A DNA stretch of 64,000 nt from an archaeon (lineage in GTDB: Archaea > Thermoproteota > Nitrososphaeria > Nitrososphaerales > UBA183): contig JAKASI010000001.1 of NCBI GenBank assembly GCA_021828185.1, forward strand, positions 744,001 to 808,000, in the 5' to 3' direction. A program made the position numbers and the translations under genes. The notes below the pieces were generated by a model. The model saw only the letters and a list, made by a program, of their open reading frames with translations, had not been told where the DNA came from and did not search any database. This document shows positions 1 through 8,244 of the stretch, piece after piece. Numbering within the stretch: the first letter of the stretch is position 1; each line of letters opens with the position of its first letter.

Positions 1-2
1 TC

Positions 3-1841
3 GAGCTCCCGAGCGAGGCGAAGAAGGGGATCACCGAAGCCCTCGACGAGGCCTACACCAGCGTCGCAGACCTGCAGAAGAAGTACAAGGCGGGGAGCCT
101 CCAGCTCACCAGAGGGCTTTCGGCCGAGGACACCCTCGAAGCCTACATAGTCAACGAACTCGCGAAGGCGAGAGACAAGGCGGGGAGGATCGCCGACAGG
201 GCGTTCCCTCCGGAGAATTCGGGCATGATCATGGCCAGGACCGGTGCCAGAGGCTCGAGCCTCAACGTCGGCCAGATGACCGCAGCCCTAGGGCAGCAGT
301 CGGTCCGCGGAAAGAGGATTAGCCACGGCCTGAAGGGGAGGGCCCTTAGCCACTTCCCCTGGGACGACCCGTCCCCTACGGCCAAGGGGTTCGTCAAGAG
401 CAACTACAGGGAAGGGCTCTCTCCGACCGAGTTCTTCTTCCACGCCATGGGCGGCCGCGAAGGGCTGGTGGACACCGCGGTCAGGACCCAGCAGAGCGGT
501 TACATGCAGAGGAGACTGGTCAACGCGCTCGAGCACCTGAAGGTGGAGTACGACCTCACGGTCCGGGACCCCCACGGGCACATTATCCAGTTCCTCTACG
601 GCGAGGACGGGGTCGACCCGGCGAAGAGCGACCATGGGCGCCCCATCAACCTGGACAGGCTGGTGGAGACAGAGGAGCTCTCCCACAAGTCGAAGACGAA
701 GGCCGACGAGGCAGACCTGGAGAAGCTCCTCAAGAAGTACCAGCCGGTGCTAAACGAGAGGCTGGTCCGGGAGCTCGAGGAGAAGCTCGGCGCCTCACAC
801 CTGACCGAGGACGGTCTCAAGGAGACCATGGAGAAGGTGGACGAGGCCCTCGACTACTCGAGGGTGGAGCCGGGGGAAGCGTCAGGGATCGTCGCGGCTC
901 AGTCCATAGGTGAGCCGGGTACCCAGATGACCCTGAGGACCTTCCACTTCGCGGGGGTGAGGGAGAGGGACGTCACGCTGGGGCTCCCCAGGCTGATGGA
1001 GCTAGTGGACGCGAGGAAGATCCCAGCCACGCCGTCCATGGACATCTACCTGACAAAGGAATACGCTACCCTCAACGAGAAGGCGGTCAAGGTGGCGAAG
1101 GATATCCTCTTCACCAAGGTGGGCAACGTCGTCGAATTCAGCGAGGTTGACCCCACCGAGGGGATCAAGCTCCACCTGAGCTCCGAGATGATGGCCGACA
1201 GGGACACGAACCCGGAGGAGATATCCAAGGTCATCGAGACCGGGAAGAGGAAGGTCCAGCAGGACAAGAGGAGCCCGAACGTCATCCACGTCAGCATGCC
1301 CGAGGCCGACCTCTCGGCCCTCTTCACCCTGAGGAACAAGATACTCAACATGAAGCTGAAGGGGATCCCCGGGATAACCCGCGTGACCGTGGTCAAGGAA
1401 GGGGAGGAGTGGTTCATCCAGACGGCCGGCTCCAACCTGGGGAAGGTGGTGCAGGTGCAGGGGGTCGACCCGACGAGGGTCTACACCAACAACGTCCACG
1501 AAGTCGCCCAGGTCCTCGGGATCGAGGCGGCCCGGGCCACCCTAGTCAGGGAGCTGATGAGCACCCTGGACGAGCAGGGGCTCGAAGTGGACATCCGCCA
1601 CATCTTCCTGGTCGCAGACCTCATGACGTCGAAGGGGTACATCCAGCAGATCGGGAGGCACGGGATAGCAGGCACGAAGAGCAGCGTCCTGGCGAGAGCC
1701 GCGTTCGAGATCACAGTCCCGACCCTCGCAGAGGCCGCCGTGAAGGGCGAGGTCGAAGACCTGAAGGGGGTCACCGAGAACGTGATTGTAGGGCTCCCGA
1801 TACCGGTGGGGACCGGGATGATCGACCTGTACATGAGCTGA
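3..1841 (+). CDS. rpoA: DNA-directed RNA polymerase subunit A, C-terminal part (unsplit A'-A''), 5' truncated by window edge
   Basis: This is the largest RNA polymerase subunit (RPB1/beta' homologue). The frame is open from base 3, so the gene starts before the window. The first part holds late A' sequence (QMTAALGQQ, EFFFHAMGGREGL with DTAV, the FLYGEDGVDP end of A'). It continues without a stop through a charged linker into A'' sequence (GIVAAQSIGEPGTQMT trigger-loop region, TFHFAGV). In most Euryarchaeota and Crenarchaeota these are two genes; here they are fused, as reported for Thaumarchaeota. The stop overlaps the L30e start (TGATG), so the two are translationally coupled. Identity is certain; only the N-terminal portion is missing. 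Confidence 0.97.
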   Translation, partial: ELPSEAKKGITEALDEAYTSVADLQKKYKAGSLQLTRGLSAEDTLEAYIVNELAKARDKAGRIADRAFPPENSGMIMARTGARGSSLNVGQMTAALGQQSVRGKRISHGLKGRALSHFPWDDPSPTAKGFVKSNYREGLSPTEFFFHAMGGREGLVDTAVRTQQSGYMQRRLVNALEHLKVEYDLTVRDPHGHIIQFLYGEDGVDPAKSDHGRPINLDRLVETEELSHKSKTKADEADLEKLLKKYQPVLNERLVRELEEKLGASHLTEDGLKETMEKVDEALDYSRVEPGEASGIVAAQSIGEPGTQMTLRTFHFAGVRERDVTLGLPRLMELVDARKIPATPSMDIYLTKEYATLNEKAVKVAKDILFTKVGNVVEFSEVDPTEGIKLHLSSEMMADRDTNPEEISKVIETGKRKVQQDKRSPNVIHVSMPEADLSALFTLRNKILNMKLKGIPGITRVTVVKEGEEWFIQTAGSNLGKVVQVQGVDPTRVYTNNVHEVAQVLGIEAARATLVRELMSTLDEQGLEVDIRHIFLVADLMTSKGYIQQIGRHGIAGTKSSVLARAAFEITVPTLAEAAVKGEVEDLKGVTENVIVGLPIPVGTGMIDLYMS

Positions 1842-2149
1842 TGTTGATGGTGGACAGCGCGCACCTCTCGAAGGTCCTCAAGGACGCCATGAAGGGGGGG
1901 AAGACAGCGGTCGGGGCGAAGGAGAGCCTGGCGGCAGTCAAGGGGAGCAAGGCGGTCCTGTGCACGCGGTCCCTCCCGGCTGCGCTAGGGGGTAGGCTCA
2001 GGGAAGAAGCGAATAGGCAGAACGTCCCGGTGATCGAGCTGACCCAGTCCTCGGCCGAGCTCGCCAGGATGGTAGGGAGGCCGTACAGGGTCTCCGCCAT
2101 GGCCCTCAGGAACGTGAGCGACTCGGACGTGAAGCAGCTGGCAAAGTGA
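1841..2149 (+). CDS. rpl30e: Ribosomal protein L30e
   Basis: A 102-residue L7Ae/L30e-fold ribosomal protein of the large subunit. The sequence has the family pattern of an N-terminal helix, VLCTRSLPAA, then NVPVIEL and the AELARMVGRP region. Placement between rpoA and nusA is the classic archaeal order. The ATG at 1841 shares two bases with the rpoA stop codon; a second ATG two codons later could also serve. Length is normal for the family. Confidence 0.93.
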   Translation: MLMVDSAHLSKVLKDAMKGGKTAVGAKESLAAVKGSKAVLCTRSLPAALGGRLREEANRQNVPVIELTQSSAELARMVGRPYRVSAMALRNVSDSDVKQLAK

Positions 2150-2157
2150 TATAGCCG

Positions 2158-2601
2158 GTGCCCGAGATCAAGCTTTCCTCAGACGAACTCTCCCTGATGT
2201 CCATGTTCCAGGGGATGACCGGCGCGACTGCAAGGGACTGCGTCATCGACGAAAAGAGGGACAGGGTGATCTTTGTCATAGCCCAGGGGCAGATGGGGCT
2301 CGCCATCGGCAAGGAGGGGGCTTCGGTGAAGAAGATCGAAAGGGCGGTCCGCAAGCCTGTCGAGGTGGTCGAGTGGGCGGACGACGTGGAGGGACTGGTG
2401 AAGAACTCCCTGGGGGCAAAGTTCGTCCAGGAAGTGAGGGTGAGTGACAGGCTGGACGGCACCAAGGGGGTGGTGGTGATAGTCGATTCGAGGAAGAAGG
2501 GGGCGGTCCTGGGGCTAGGGGGGAAGAACGCCGAGAAGGTAAGGCTGCTGGCGAAGCGCTACTTCGACGTCAGCAACCTCCAGATTACGTCTGAGCTTTA
2601 A
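2158..2601 (+). CDS. nusA: NusA-like transcription elongation/termination protein
   Basis: A 147-residue archaeal NusA, which is only the two KH RNA-binding domains of bacterial NusA without S1 or acidic repeats. Both KH signatures are visible: GLAIGKEGASVKKIE (residues about 43-57) and VLGLGGKNAEKVRLLAKR near 120-137. It starts at GTG 2158, eight bases after rpl30e, in the same operon. It is expected to bind nascent RNA and RNA polymerase. Confidence 0.92.
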   Translation: MPEIKLSSDELSLMSMFQGMTGATARDCVIDEKRDRVIFVIAQGQMGLAIGKEGASVKKIERAVRKPVEVVEWADDVEGLVKNSLGAKFVQEVRVSDRLDGTKGVVVIVDSRKKGAVLGLGGKNAEKVRLLAKRYFDVSNLQITSEL

Positions 2602-2604
2602 GCG

Positions 2605-2612
2605 GTTAAATA
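2605..2612 (+). promoter_or_regulatory. TATA box for rps12-rps7
   Basis: GTTAAATA lies just after the nusA stop and is centred about 31 bases before the rps12 ATG at 2640. This suggests that rps12-rps7 can be transcribed apart from the rpoA-rpl30e-nusA operon. No transcript data are available. Confidence 0.6.
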
Positions 2613-2639
2613 CGATGAGAAAAGGCGGACTCTGAGAAG

Positions 2640-3074
2640 ATGGCTTCACCACGCGGAGAATTCGCAGGGCGGCAGATGATGCAGAAGCGGCAGAACCTCC
2701 GCTGGTCCAACAAGTGGTACAAGAGGCGGAAGCTCGGCCTAGACTACAAAGCCGACCCGCTCGAGGGTGCGCCCCAGGCCAGGGGGATCGTCCTTGAGAA
2801 AGTGGGGGTTGAATCGAAGCAGCCCAATTCAGCTATTCGTAAGTGCGTCCGCTGCCAGATTGTGAAGAACGGGAAGCAGGTCACAGCCTTCCTCCCGGGG
2901 GACGGAGCCCTGAACTTCGTCGACGAGCACGACGAAGTGATGCTGCAGGGGATCGGGGGGTCCATGAAGAGGGCCATGGGGGACATCCCCGGAGTCCGCT
3001 GGACGGTCTTCAAGGTCAACGGGGTCTCGCTCAACGAGCTGGTATACGGGCGCAAGGAGAAACCGAGGAGATAG
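2640..3074 (+). CDS. rps12: Ribosomal protein S12 (uS12)
   Basis: 144 residues, usual for archaeal S12. It carries the decoding-centre signatures [14 protein letters not shown] and [17 protein letters not shown]. It sits in the small ribosomal subunit at the A site. The gene follows its own TATA element and is followed after two bases by rps7. The start at ATG 2640 fits both the family N-terminus and the promoter spacing. Confidence 0.96.
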   Translation: MASPRGEFAGRQMMQKRQNLRWSNKWYKRRKLGLDYKADPLEGAPQARGIVLEKVGVESKQPNSAIRKCVRCQIVKNGKQVTAFLPGDGALNFVDEHDEVMLQGIGGSMKRAMGDIPGVRWTVFKVNGVSLNELVYGRKEKPRR

Positions 3075-3076
3075 GC

Positions 3077-3688
3077 ATGAGCAGGCAGTCGCTAGAGTAT
3101 CCGAACCTCCTGCTCTGGGACAGGTGGGACATCACCGGGGTCAAGGTGGGTGACCCCGGCCTCCAGACAGTCATCGGCCTGAAGCCGATGCTGATCCCCC
3201 ACTCCGGAGGGAGGCACGAACACAAGAAGTTCGGCAAGACAAGGGTCAACATCGTGGAGCGGCTAGTGAACGAAAGCATGCACTTCGGGAAAAAGAACGC
3301 GAAGAACACCGGCCGAATGGGGGGGAAGAAGCAGAAGTCCATGAACATAGTCAAGACCGCCTTCGCCATAATCGAGCTCAAGACCGGCCAGAACCCGGTC
3401 CAGCAGCTCGTGAAGGCCATCGAGAACGCGTCCCCCAACGAAGACACTACGAGGCTCAGCTACGGAGGGGTCGTCTACCACCAGTCGGTGGACATATCCC
3501 CGGTCCGCAGGGTGGACCTGGCCCTGAGGTTCATCTCCGAAGGGGTCAGGGAGGCGGCGTTCAACTCGCCGCGTACGGTCGAGGAGGTCCTGGCCGAAGA
3601 GATAATCCAGGCCGCAGCAGGCGACGCAAACAGCTACGCGGTCAAAAAGAAGAACGAACAGGAACGCGTCGCTATGGCTTCCAGATAG
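3077..3688 (+). CDS. rps7: Ribosomal protein S7 (uS7)
   Basis: 203 residues of the archaeal/eukaryotic S5-type uS7. Diagnostic stretches are VNIVERLVNESMHFG, KTAFAIIELKTGQNPVQ and SPVRRVDLALR, and the tail is basic. The ATG at 3077 is two bases after the rps12 stop; the same frame is open further upstream, but that part lies inside rps12. The 3' end overlaps the convergent hydrolase gene by 17 bases. EF-2/EF-1A genes, common next neighbours in archaea, do not follow. Confidence 0.95.
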   Translation: MSRQSLEYPNLLLWDRWDITGVKVGDPGLQTVIGLKPMLIPHSGGRHEHKKFGKTRVNIVERLVNESMHFGKKNAKNTGRMGGKKQKSMNIVKTAFAIIELKTGQNPVQQLVKAIENASPNEDTTRLSYGGVVYHQSVDISPVRRVDLALRFISEGVREAAFNSPRTVEEVLAEEIIQAAAGDANSYAVKKKNEQERVAMASR

Positions 3689-4391
3689 GGCCGTCCTTCT
3701 CGTCTTCCTTCCTCAGCGCCATCCCCCTCAGCTGGTTCTCCATCTCTGGGGGCTCGGCGACCATCGCTTCAGGCTTCGAGAGGAAGAGCTTCGCGAGCTG
3801 CATCAGCTGGGGTGCCCTGAATTTCTGGAGCCTGTGCGACATGCGGAAGTCCTCCTTCGGGTCCCTGCTGACCGGGTCCAGGACCTCGAGCCTCGACGTC
3901 CCTATGGAGTCCCGCAGCAGGTATCCGGCCTTCAGCTGCGTCACCATGTCGTCCTCTGCGTAGACTATGAGAGTCGGCCTCCTCATCTTCTGGAGCCGGG
4001 GCAACTGTTCCTTGTCGTAGGAGCTCGCGACCAGGACCAGCGACGCCACGGTCTCGGGCCACTCGAGAGCAAACTCCAGGGCCACCTGGCCCCCCCACCC
4101 GCTCCCCATGATGCTCATGCTCTGCACCCCCAGCTTGTCGACGAAGTCCTTCAGCATGTGCGCCTGGCCCCTGTGGTCCGGGGTCTCGGTCGGCTTCGAC
4201 GACTTCCCGTAGCCGAGCAGGTCAGGGGCTATGACCTTCCGGGAGTCCGCGAGCCCGAGCAGAGGCTCCCAGACCCGCCAGCTCTCCTTCGGCTCGCTCC
4301 CGTGCAGCAGGAGGAGGGGGGTCCCGCTCCCGGCGGTGGCGAAGTTCACGTTGAACTCCCCTACCGCCGCCACCTTCTCGGCGACTTCCAA
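3672..4391 (-). CDS. Alpha/beta hydrolase-fold protein lacking the usual nucleophile
   Basis: A 239-residue protein with an alpha/beta hydrolase N-terminus: oxyanion-type LLLLHGSEP and DLLGYGKSSKP. At the nucleophile elbow the expected small-x-Ser-x-small motif reads MGSGWGGQ, so glycine stands where serine should be. No clear C-terminal catalytic histidine motif is seen either. It may be a non-catalytic or divergent member. The start is TTG 4391, about 29 bases after a weak TATA-like GTTTGAAAG. It lies downstream of the guaB-guaA-ADA operon in the same direction and overlaps rps7 tail to tail. Confidence 0.75.
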   Translation of the reverse strand: MEVAEKVAAVGEFNVNFATAGSGTPLLLLHGSEPKESWRVWEPLLGLADSRKVIAPDLLGYGKSSKPTETPDHRGQAHMLKDFVDKLGVQSMSIMGSGWGGQVALEFALEWPETVASLVLVASSYDKEQLPRLQKMRRPTLIVYAEDDMVTQLKAGYLLRDSIGTSRLEVLDPVSRDPKEDFRMSHRLQKFRAPQLMQLAKLFLSKPEAMVAEPPEMENQLRGMALRKEDEKDGPIWKP

Positions 4392-4429
4392 GCTAGGGCG
4401 CGCCCGTTGAATCGCCTTTCAAACCTTTC

Positions 4430-5428
4430 TCATCGGCCTTCCACGAAAGAGGCGGCGAAGGCCGTCCTGTTGGCTTCGAGGATCTCAGCGGCTCTCAGTG
4501 CGCCGTTCTTCATGAGGAATTCCATCTCCCCCCTGAGGTTGGTCTTGAGCATCTCCGGGCCGTCGGTGCTCAGGGTGAACTTGACTCCTCCTCCCAGGAA
4601 AGCCCTGAAGACCCGCTTCAGGTCCGCGACGTCCTTCAGGACACCGGTGTTCAAGTTCGAAGTGGGGCAGACTTCAAGCACGACTCCGCTCTTCTGGAGG
4701 GCCTCCATGGTCTTCCCGTCCTCGGTCGCCCTCACCCCGTGCCCGATCCTGTCCGGTTCGAGGTGCTGCAGCACCTCCCTGACGGATTCGTGCCCTTCGT
4801 CCTCCCCGGCGTGAACGGTCAGCCCGAGCCCTTCTTTCCTGGCACGTCTGTAGATGTCTGCGTAGTTCGAGTACCTGAACCCTCTGCTGGCGGGGCCTGC
4901 CATGTCGATCCCTACCACGCCCCGCCCTGAGAACGCGATGGCCTTCTCGAGGAGGATCTCGTTCAGCCTCCGGTTGAAGGTCCGGTCCAGGCAGACTATC
5001 AGACCAGTCCGCACTGGGTACTCGAGGGAAGCCCTGTCTATCCCCCTGACCGCGGCCATCATTATCTGGTCCAGGTCCTGTTCCCCTCCGCGGTTCCGTT
5101 TCATGGGGTTGAACCTCAGCTCCAGGAGGGTGATGTTGTTCTTCCTGTAGGCTCCGGCTATGGTCTGGTAGACCGACCGCTCTATGGCCAGGGGGCTCGA
5201 CTGGATCAGCTCTGTCCAGCGGAACAGAGAAAGGTAGTCTTCGAAGGTCTTCTTCTTGCCAGAGTCAACGGTCACCAGGTCGACGAACTTCCAGTAGTCC
5301 TTCGTCGGGAGGCGTATCCCCTGAGCGTGGGCTATCTCCCACATCACGGCCGGGTCGACTGAAGCGCCGAGATGCACATGAAGTTCCGCGAGTTTCGTCC
5401 TGGGGCCGAGTGTCTCCATGATGGTCAC
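4430..5428 (-). CDS. Adenosine deaminase family protein
   Basis: 332 residues of the metal-dependent adenosine/AMP deaminase family (TIM barrel). Visible are the zinc pair HVH near residue 18, HAGE, RIGHG and the C-terminal STDGPEM. The last motif is usually [SN]TDDP; the first Asp (metal ligand) is kept, but the second Asp is Gly. Substrate could therefore differ from adenosine. The start overlaps the guaA stop by four bases (ATGA), so it is the third gene of a purine operon and probably feeds salvaged purine to IMP. Confidence 0.85.
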   Translation of the reverse strand: MTIMETLGPRTKLAELHVHLGASVDPAVMWEIAHAQGIRLPTKDYWKFVDLVTVDSGKKKTFEDYLSLFRWTELIQSSPLAIERSVYQTIAGAYRKNNITLLELRFNPMKRNRGGEQDLDQIMMAAVRGIDRASLEYPVRTGLIVCLDRTFNRRLNEILLEKAIAFSGRGVVGIDMAGPASRGFRYSNYADIYRRARKEGLGLTVHAGEDEGHESVREVLQHLEPDRIGHGVRATEDGKTMEALQKSGVVLEVCPTSNLNTGVLKDVADLKRVFRAFLGGGVKFTLSTDGPEMLKTNLRGEMEFLMKNGALRAAEILEANRTAFAASFVEGR

Positions 5429-6969
5429 TGTGGTTCGATGGTGGCCGGCGGCTTGGACGAGATCGAGTAGGCGACGGCGACGACGCCGCCCACTTCGTTA
5501 GTGATCCTGCTGGACATCCTTTCGAGGACCCGGGGGTCGAGCCTGCTCCAGTCCGCGGTCATGGCGTCCACCGACTCGACCACCTTCACAGTCACCTGGT
5601 GACCGGTCTTCCTCTCGTCTCCGAGGACCCCTGTCACCTGGTCGTCCCCGACGTAGGCGAACGCCTGCCAGACGGCCCCGTAGAGCCCTTCCTCCTCAAG
5701 AACCTCCTCGACGATCCCGCTTGCCTCCCGTGCGATCCTGAGCTTGTCCTTCGTCACCTGTCCGATTACCCTCACCGCGAGTCCTGGGCCAGGGAACGGG
5801 TGCCTCTCCACCGCGGCCTTCGGGAGCCCCAGGAGCTTCCCGAGCTCCCTCACTTCGTCCTTGTAGAGGTCGCGGAGCGGCTCCACCACCTTCATCGAGA
5901 GCCCAACGGGGAGGCCCCCTACGTTGTGGTGCGTCTTGATCACAGACGCGGGTCCCAGCGACCTGCCGCTCTCGATTACGTCCGGGTAGAGGGTCCCCTG
6001 GGCAAGGTGGGTGAACGGGCCCTGGGCTCGCGCGAACTCCTCAAAGACGTCGGCAAACAGCCTCCCGACTATCTTTCTCTTCGCCTCGGGGTCCCCAGTC
6101 CCCTGGAGAGAAGTCAGGAACTTCTCGGAAGCGTCGACCACCTGAATCTGCGCCCCGAGTTCCTGCCCGAGCTGGCGTCTCACCCGCTCCGCTTCTCCCG
6201 CCCTCAGCAGCCCAGTGTCGATGAACACGCACTGGAGCCGTTCGCCGATGGCCCTGCTGAGGAGGGCGGCAGTCACCGAGGAGTCGACCCCGCCAGATAC
6301 GGCGCAGAGCACTCTCCCGTCGACCCTCGAGAGGGACTCCACCGACCTCTGAAGAAACCCGGCCATGCTCCAGTCCTTCTGTGCGTGGCACACCCCGAAC
6401 ACGAAGTTAGACAGAAGCGCCTGCCCTCTCTCGGTGTGGGAGACCTCGGGGTGGAACTGCACCCCGTACTGTGGGGACTCGGCGACCCTCACGGCCGCAT
6501 AGGGGGAGTTGGCGCTCGAAGCGAGGACTTTCATCGTGGAGGGGATGGACTTCGCCGAGTCGGAGTGGCTCATCCAGCAGACCAGCCTGCCGTCTCCAAT
6601 ACCGTCGAACAAGCCTCCGCTCTCGACAACCTGGATGCTCGCTCGCCCGTACTCCCTCCTCTCGACCCTCCCAACCTCCCCGCCGTGGGCCCTGACCATG
6701 AGCTGGTACCCATAGCAGATGCCCAGCACGGGAATGTCGCTCTTGAATATGCCCGGGTCGGCTGAAGGCGCCCCATCCGAGTAGACGCTGGCTGGCCCAC
6801 CCGAAAGGACCACCCCTGCAACCTGTTTCCTCTTGAGCTCGTCCAGCTTGGTGTCATGAGGGAGGAGGGCCGAATAGACTCCCAGCGCCCGGATCCGCCT
6901 GCAGATCAAGTGCGCATATTGCCCGCCGAAGTCGAGTACTGCTATCCCTCCGGCGAGGTCTGGCTCCAT
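5425..6969 (-). CDS. guaA: GMP synthase (glutamine-hydrolysing), single chain
   Basis: 514 residues with both halves of GMP synthetase in one chain. The N-terminal class I amidotransferase has the GICYGYQL nucleophile loop and QFHPEVSH. The central ATP pyrophosphatase has the CAVSGGVDSSV P-loop, and the C-terminal part has the HHNVGGLP and HPFPGPGLAVR motifs of the XMP-binding/dimerisation domain. It aminates XMP to GMP. It starts three bases after guaB ends and overlaps the deaminase gene, forming guaB-guaA-deaminase. Many euryarchaea split this enzyme into two genes; here it is fused. Confidence 0.95.
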   Translation of the reverse strand: MEPDLAGGIAVLDFGGQYAHLICRRIRALGVYSALLPHDTKLDELKRKQVAGVVLSGGPASVYSDGAPSADPGIFKSDIPVLGICYGYQLMVRAHGGEVGRVERREYGRASIQVVESGGLFDGIGDGRLVCWMSHSDSAKSIPSTMKVLASSANSPYAAVRVAESPQYGVQFHPEVSHTERGQALLSNFVFGVCHAQKDWSMAGFLQRSVESLSRVDGRVLCAVSGGVDSSVTAALLSRAIGERLQCVFIDTGLLRAGEAERVRRQLGQELGAQIQVVDASEKFLTSLQGTGDPEAKRKIVGRLFADVFEEFARAQGPFTHLAQGTLYPDVIESGRSLGPASVIKTHHNVGGLPVGLSMKVVEPLRDLYKDEVRELGKLLGLPKAAVERHPFPGPGLAVRVIGQVTKDKLRIAREASGIVEEVLEEEGLYGAVWQAFAYVGDDQVTGVLGDERKTGHQVTVKVVESVDAMTADWSRLDPRVLERMSSRITNEVGGVVAVAYSISSKPPATIEPQ

Positions 6970-6972
6970 GCC

Positions 6973-8076
6973 CTACCTCTTGATCTCCAACGAGTGCGCG
7001 CCGAGCTCTCCCGAGCCGACTGCGCTCATCGACCCGAAGGAGGCCCTCTCCCACATCCCCCTGACGTTGGCCGCACCTGCGTATCCGAAGGCGGCCCTGA
7101 GCCCGTTCTCCATCATGGACACGACCCCCTCGGCGCTCCCGACGTAGGGGACGTATGCTTCGATTCCCTCATCGAGCCCCTTGGCAGGGACCGCGTACCT
7201 ATCGATGGCGAAACGGACCTTGCGGGCCGCTGCGCTCGCCATCCCCCTGTGCGCCTTGTACTTCGCCCCTGCCCGTACGACTATCTTGCTGGGGGTTTCA
7301 TCGGTTCCCGCAAGCATCGTCCCGAGCATGGCGACGGACGCTCCTGAAGCGAAAGCCAGTGCCGCGTCGCCCGGGCCCCGTACCCCGCCGTCGGCCATGA
7401 CGGGAAGGTCGATCTTCCTCTCATCCAGGGCGCTCGCCACCTCGGCGACCGCGAAGAGAGTGGGCGCACCCACCCGGGTAACCTCCGACGTGACGCAGGT
7501 GGAGCCAGACCCGATGCCGGCCCTGAACCCTTCTACCCTAGGTAGCTCGTCCAGGATGTCGAAGACGGCCTTCTGGCTCCCGATGTTGCCGGCGACGAAG
7601 TCCGTGCTCAAATCAGGGAGGACCTTCTTCGCGGCTCCTATCACCTTCGATGTGTGGAAGTGGGCGACGTCGGCCACCAGGAAGTCCGCCACCCTGTCGA
7701 GGGCGATGCAACGCTCGCGGTCAAGAGGCGACACCGAGGCTCCCACAAGAGGCCTCCCATGGTCGTCGGAACTGACGGCCTCGACCTTCGACGCCTTGAC
7801 CTTCTTCGCCTGTTCCACCTGCCTCTCGACCGGCATGTTCCTATGTATCGCCCCCGCCCCGCCCAGCCTCGCCATCTCCAGGGCGAGCTTCCACTCGGTG
7901 ACCGTGTCCATGGGGGACGATATCAGAGGGACACTGAGTCTGATTCTCTTCGTCAGCCTGCTGGAGAGGTCGATCTCTCCCGGCTCCACCTCGCTCCTCC
8001 CGGGAAGGAGGATGAAGTCTCTGAAGGTGAAAACGTTCTGGGCCGAATTCAGTTTCTGGAGGAAGCTGCTTGGCAA
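6973..8076 (-). CDS. guaB: IMP dehydrogenase lacking CBS domains
   Basis: 367 residues of the IMPDH/GMP reductase TIM barrel. The N-terminus has SSPMDTV, the catalytic loop is GIGSGSTCVTSEV with the active-site Cys, and MADGGVRGPGDAALA follows. The flap region (DRYAVP then EGIEAYVPYVG) matches IMPDH rather than GMP reductase, and adjacency to guaA agrees. The usual length is about 480; the inserted CBS pair, which senses nucleotides, is absent. The start is TTG 8076; a TATA-like TTGATATAC lies near 8115-8124. It converts IMP to XMP as first gene of the operon. Confidence 0.88.
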   Translation of the reverse strand: MPSSFLQKLNSAQNVFTFRDFILLPGRSEVEPGEIDLSSRLTKRIRLSVPLISSPMDTVTEWKLALEMARLGGAGAIHRNMPVERQVEQAKKVKASKVEAVSSDDHGRPLVGASVSPLDRERCIALDRVADFLVADVAHFHTSKVIGAAKKVLPDLSTDFVAGNIGSQKAVFDILDELPRVEGFRAGIGSGSTCVTSEVTRVGAPTLFAVAEVASALDERKIDLPVMADGGVRGPGDAALAFASGASVAMLGTMLAGTDETPSKIVVRAGAKYKAHRGMASAAARKVRFAIDRYAVPAKGLDEGIEAYVPYVGSAEGVVSMMENGLRAAFGYAGAANVRGMWERASFGSMSAVGSGELGAHSLEIKR

Positions 8077-8211
8077 GGTGGAGGCCTTGCCGAAATCGGG
8101 ACTCGCGTCGGGTATATCAACGCTCGCCTATGTCGTGATTTGTTGACCTGCCCGGAGGAGGCGCATTAGTTTCACCGTCCGCCGCAACGGAACCTCGAAG
8201 AAAGACGGGCG

Positions 8212-8219
8212 CTTTTATA
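8212..8219 (+). promoter_or_regulatory. TATA box for the hydrolase at 8245
   Basis: CTTTTATA is centred about 29 bases before the TTG start at 8245. At this spacing transcription would begin at or next to the start codon, giving a leaderless mRNA. Confidence 0.65.
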
Positions 8220-8244
8220 CGGCTAGAGGCGGCAGCAGTCCAAC

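Noticed and set aside
1409..2149. Long ORF reading as one 246-residue protein before L30e
   Set aside because: Its first 144 codons are rpoA read in a second frame; only the part from 1841 matches L30e.
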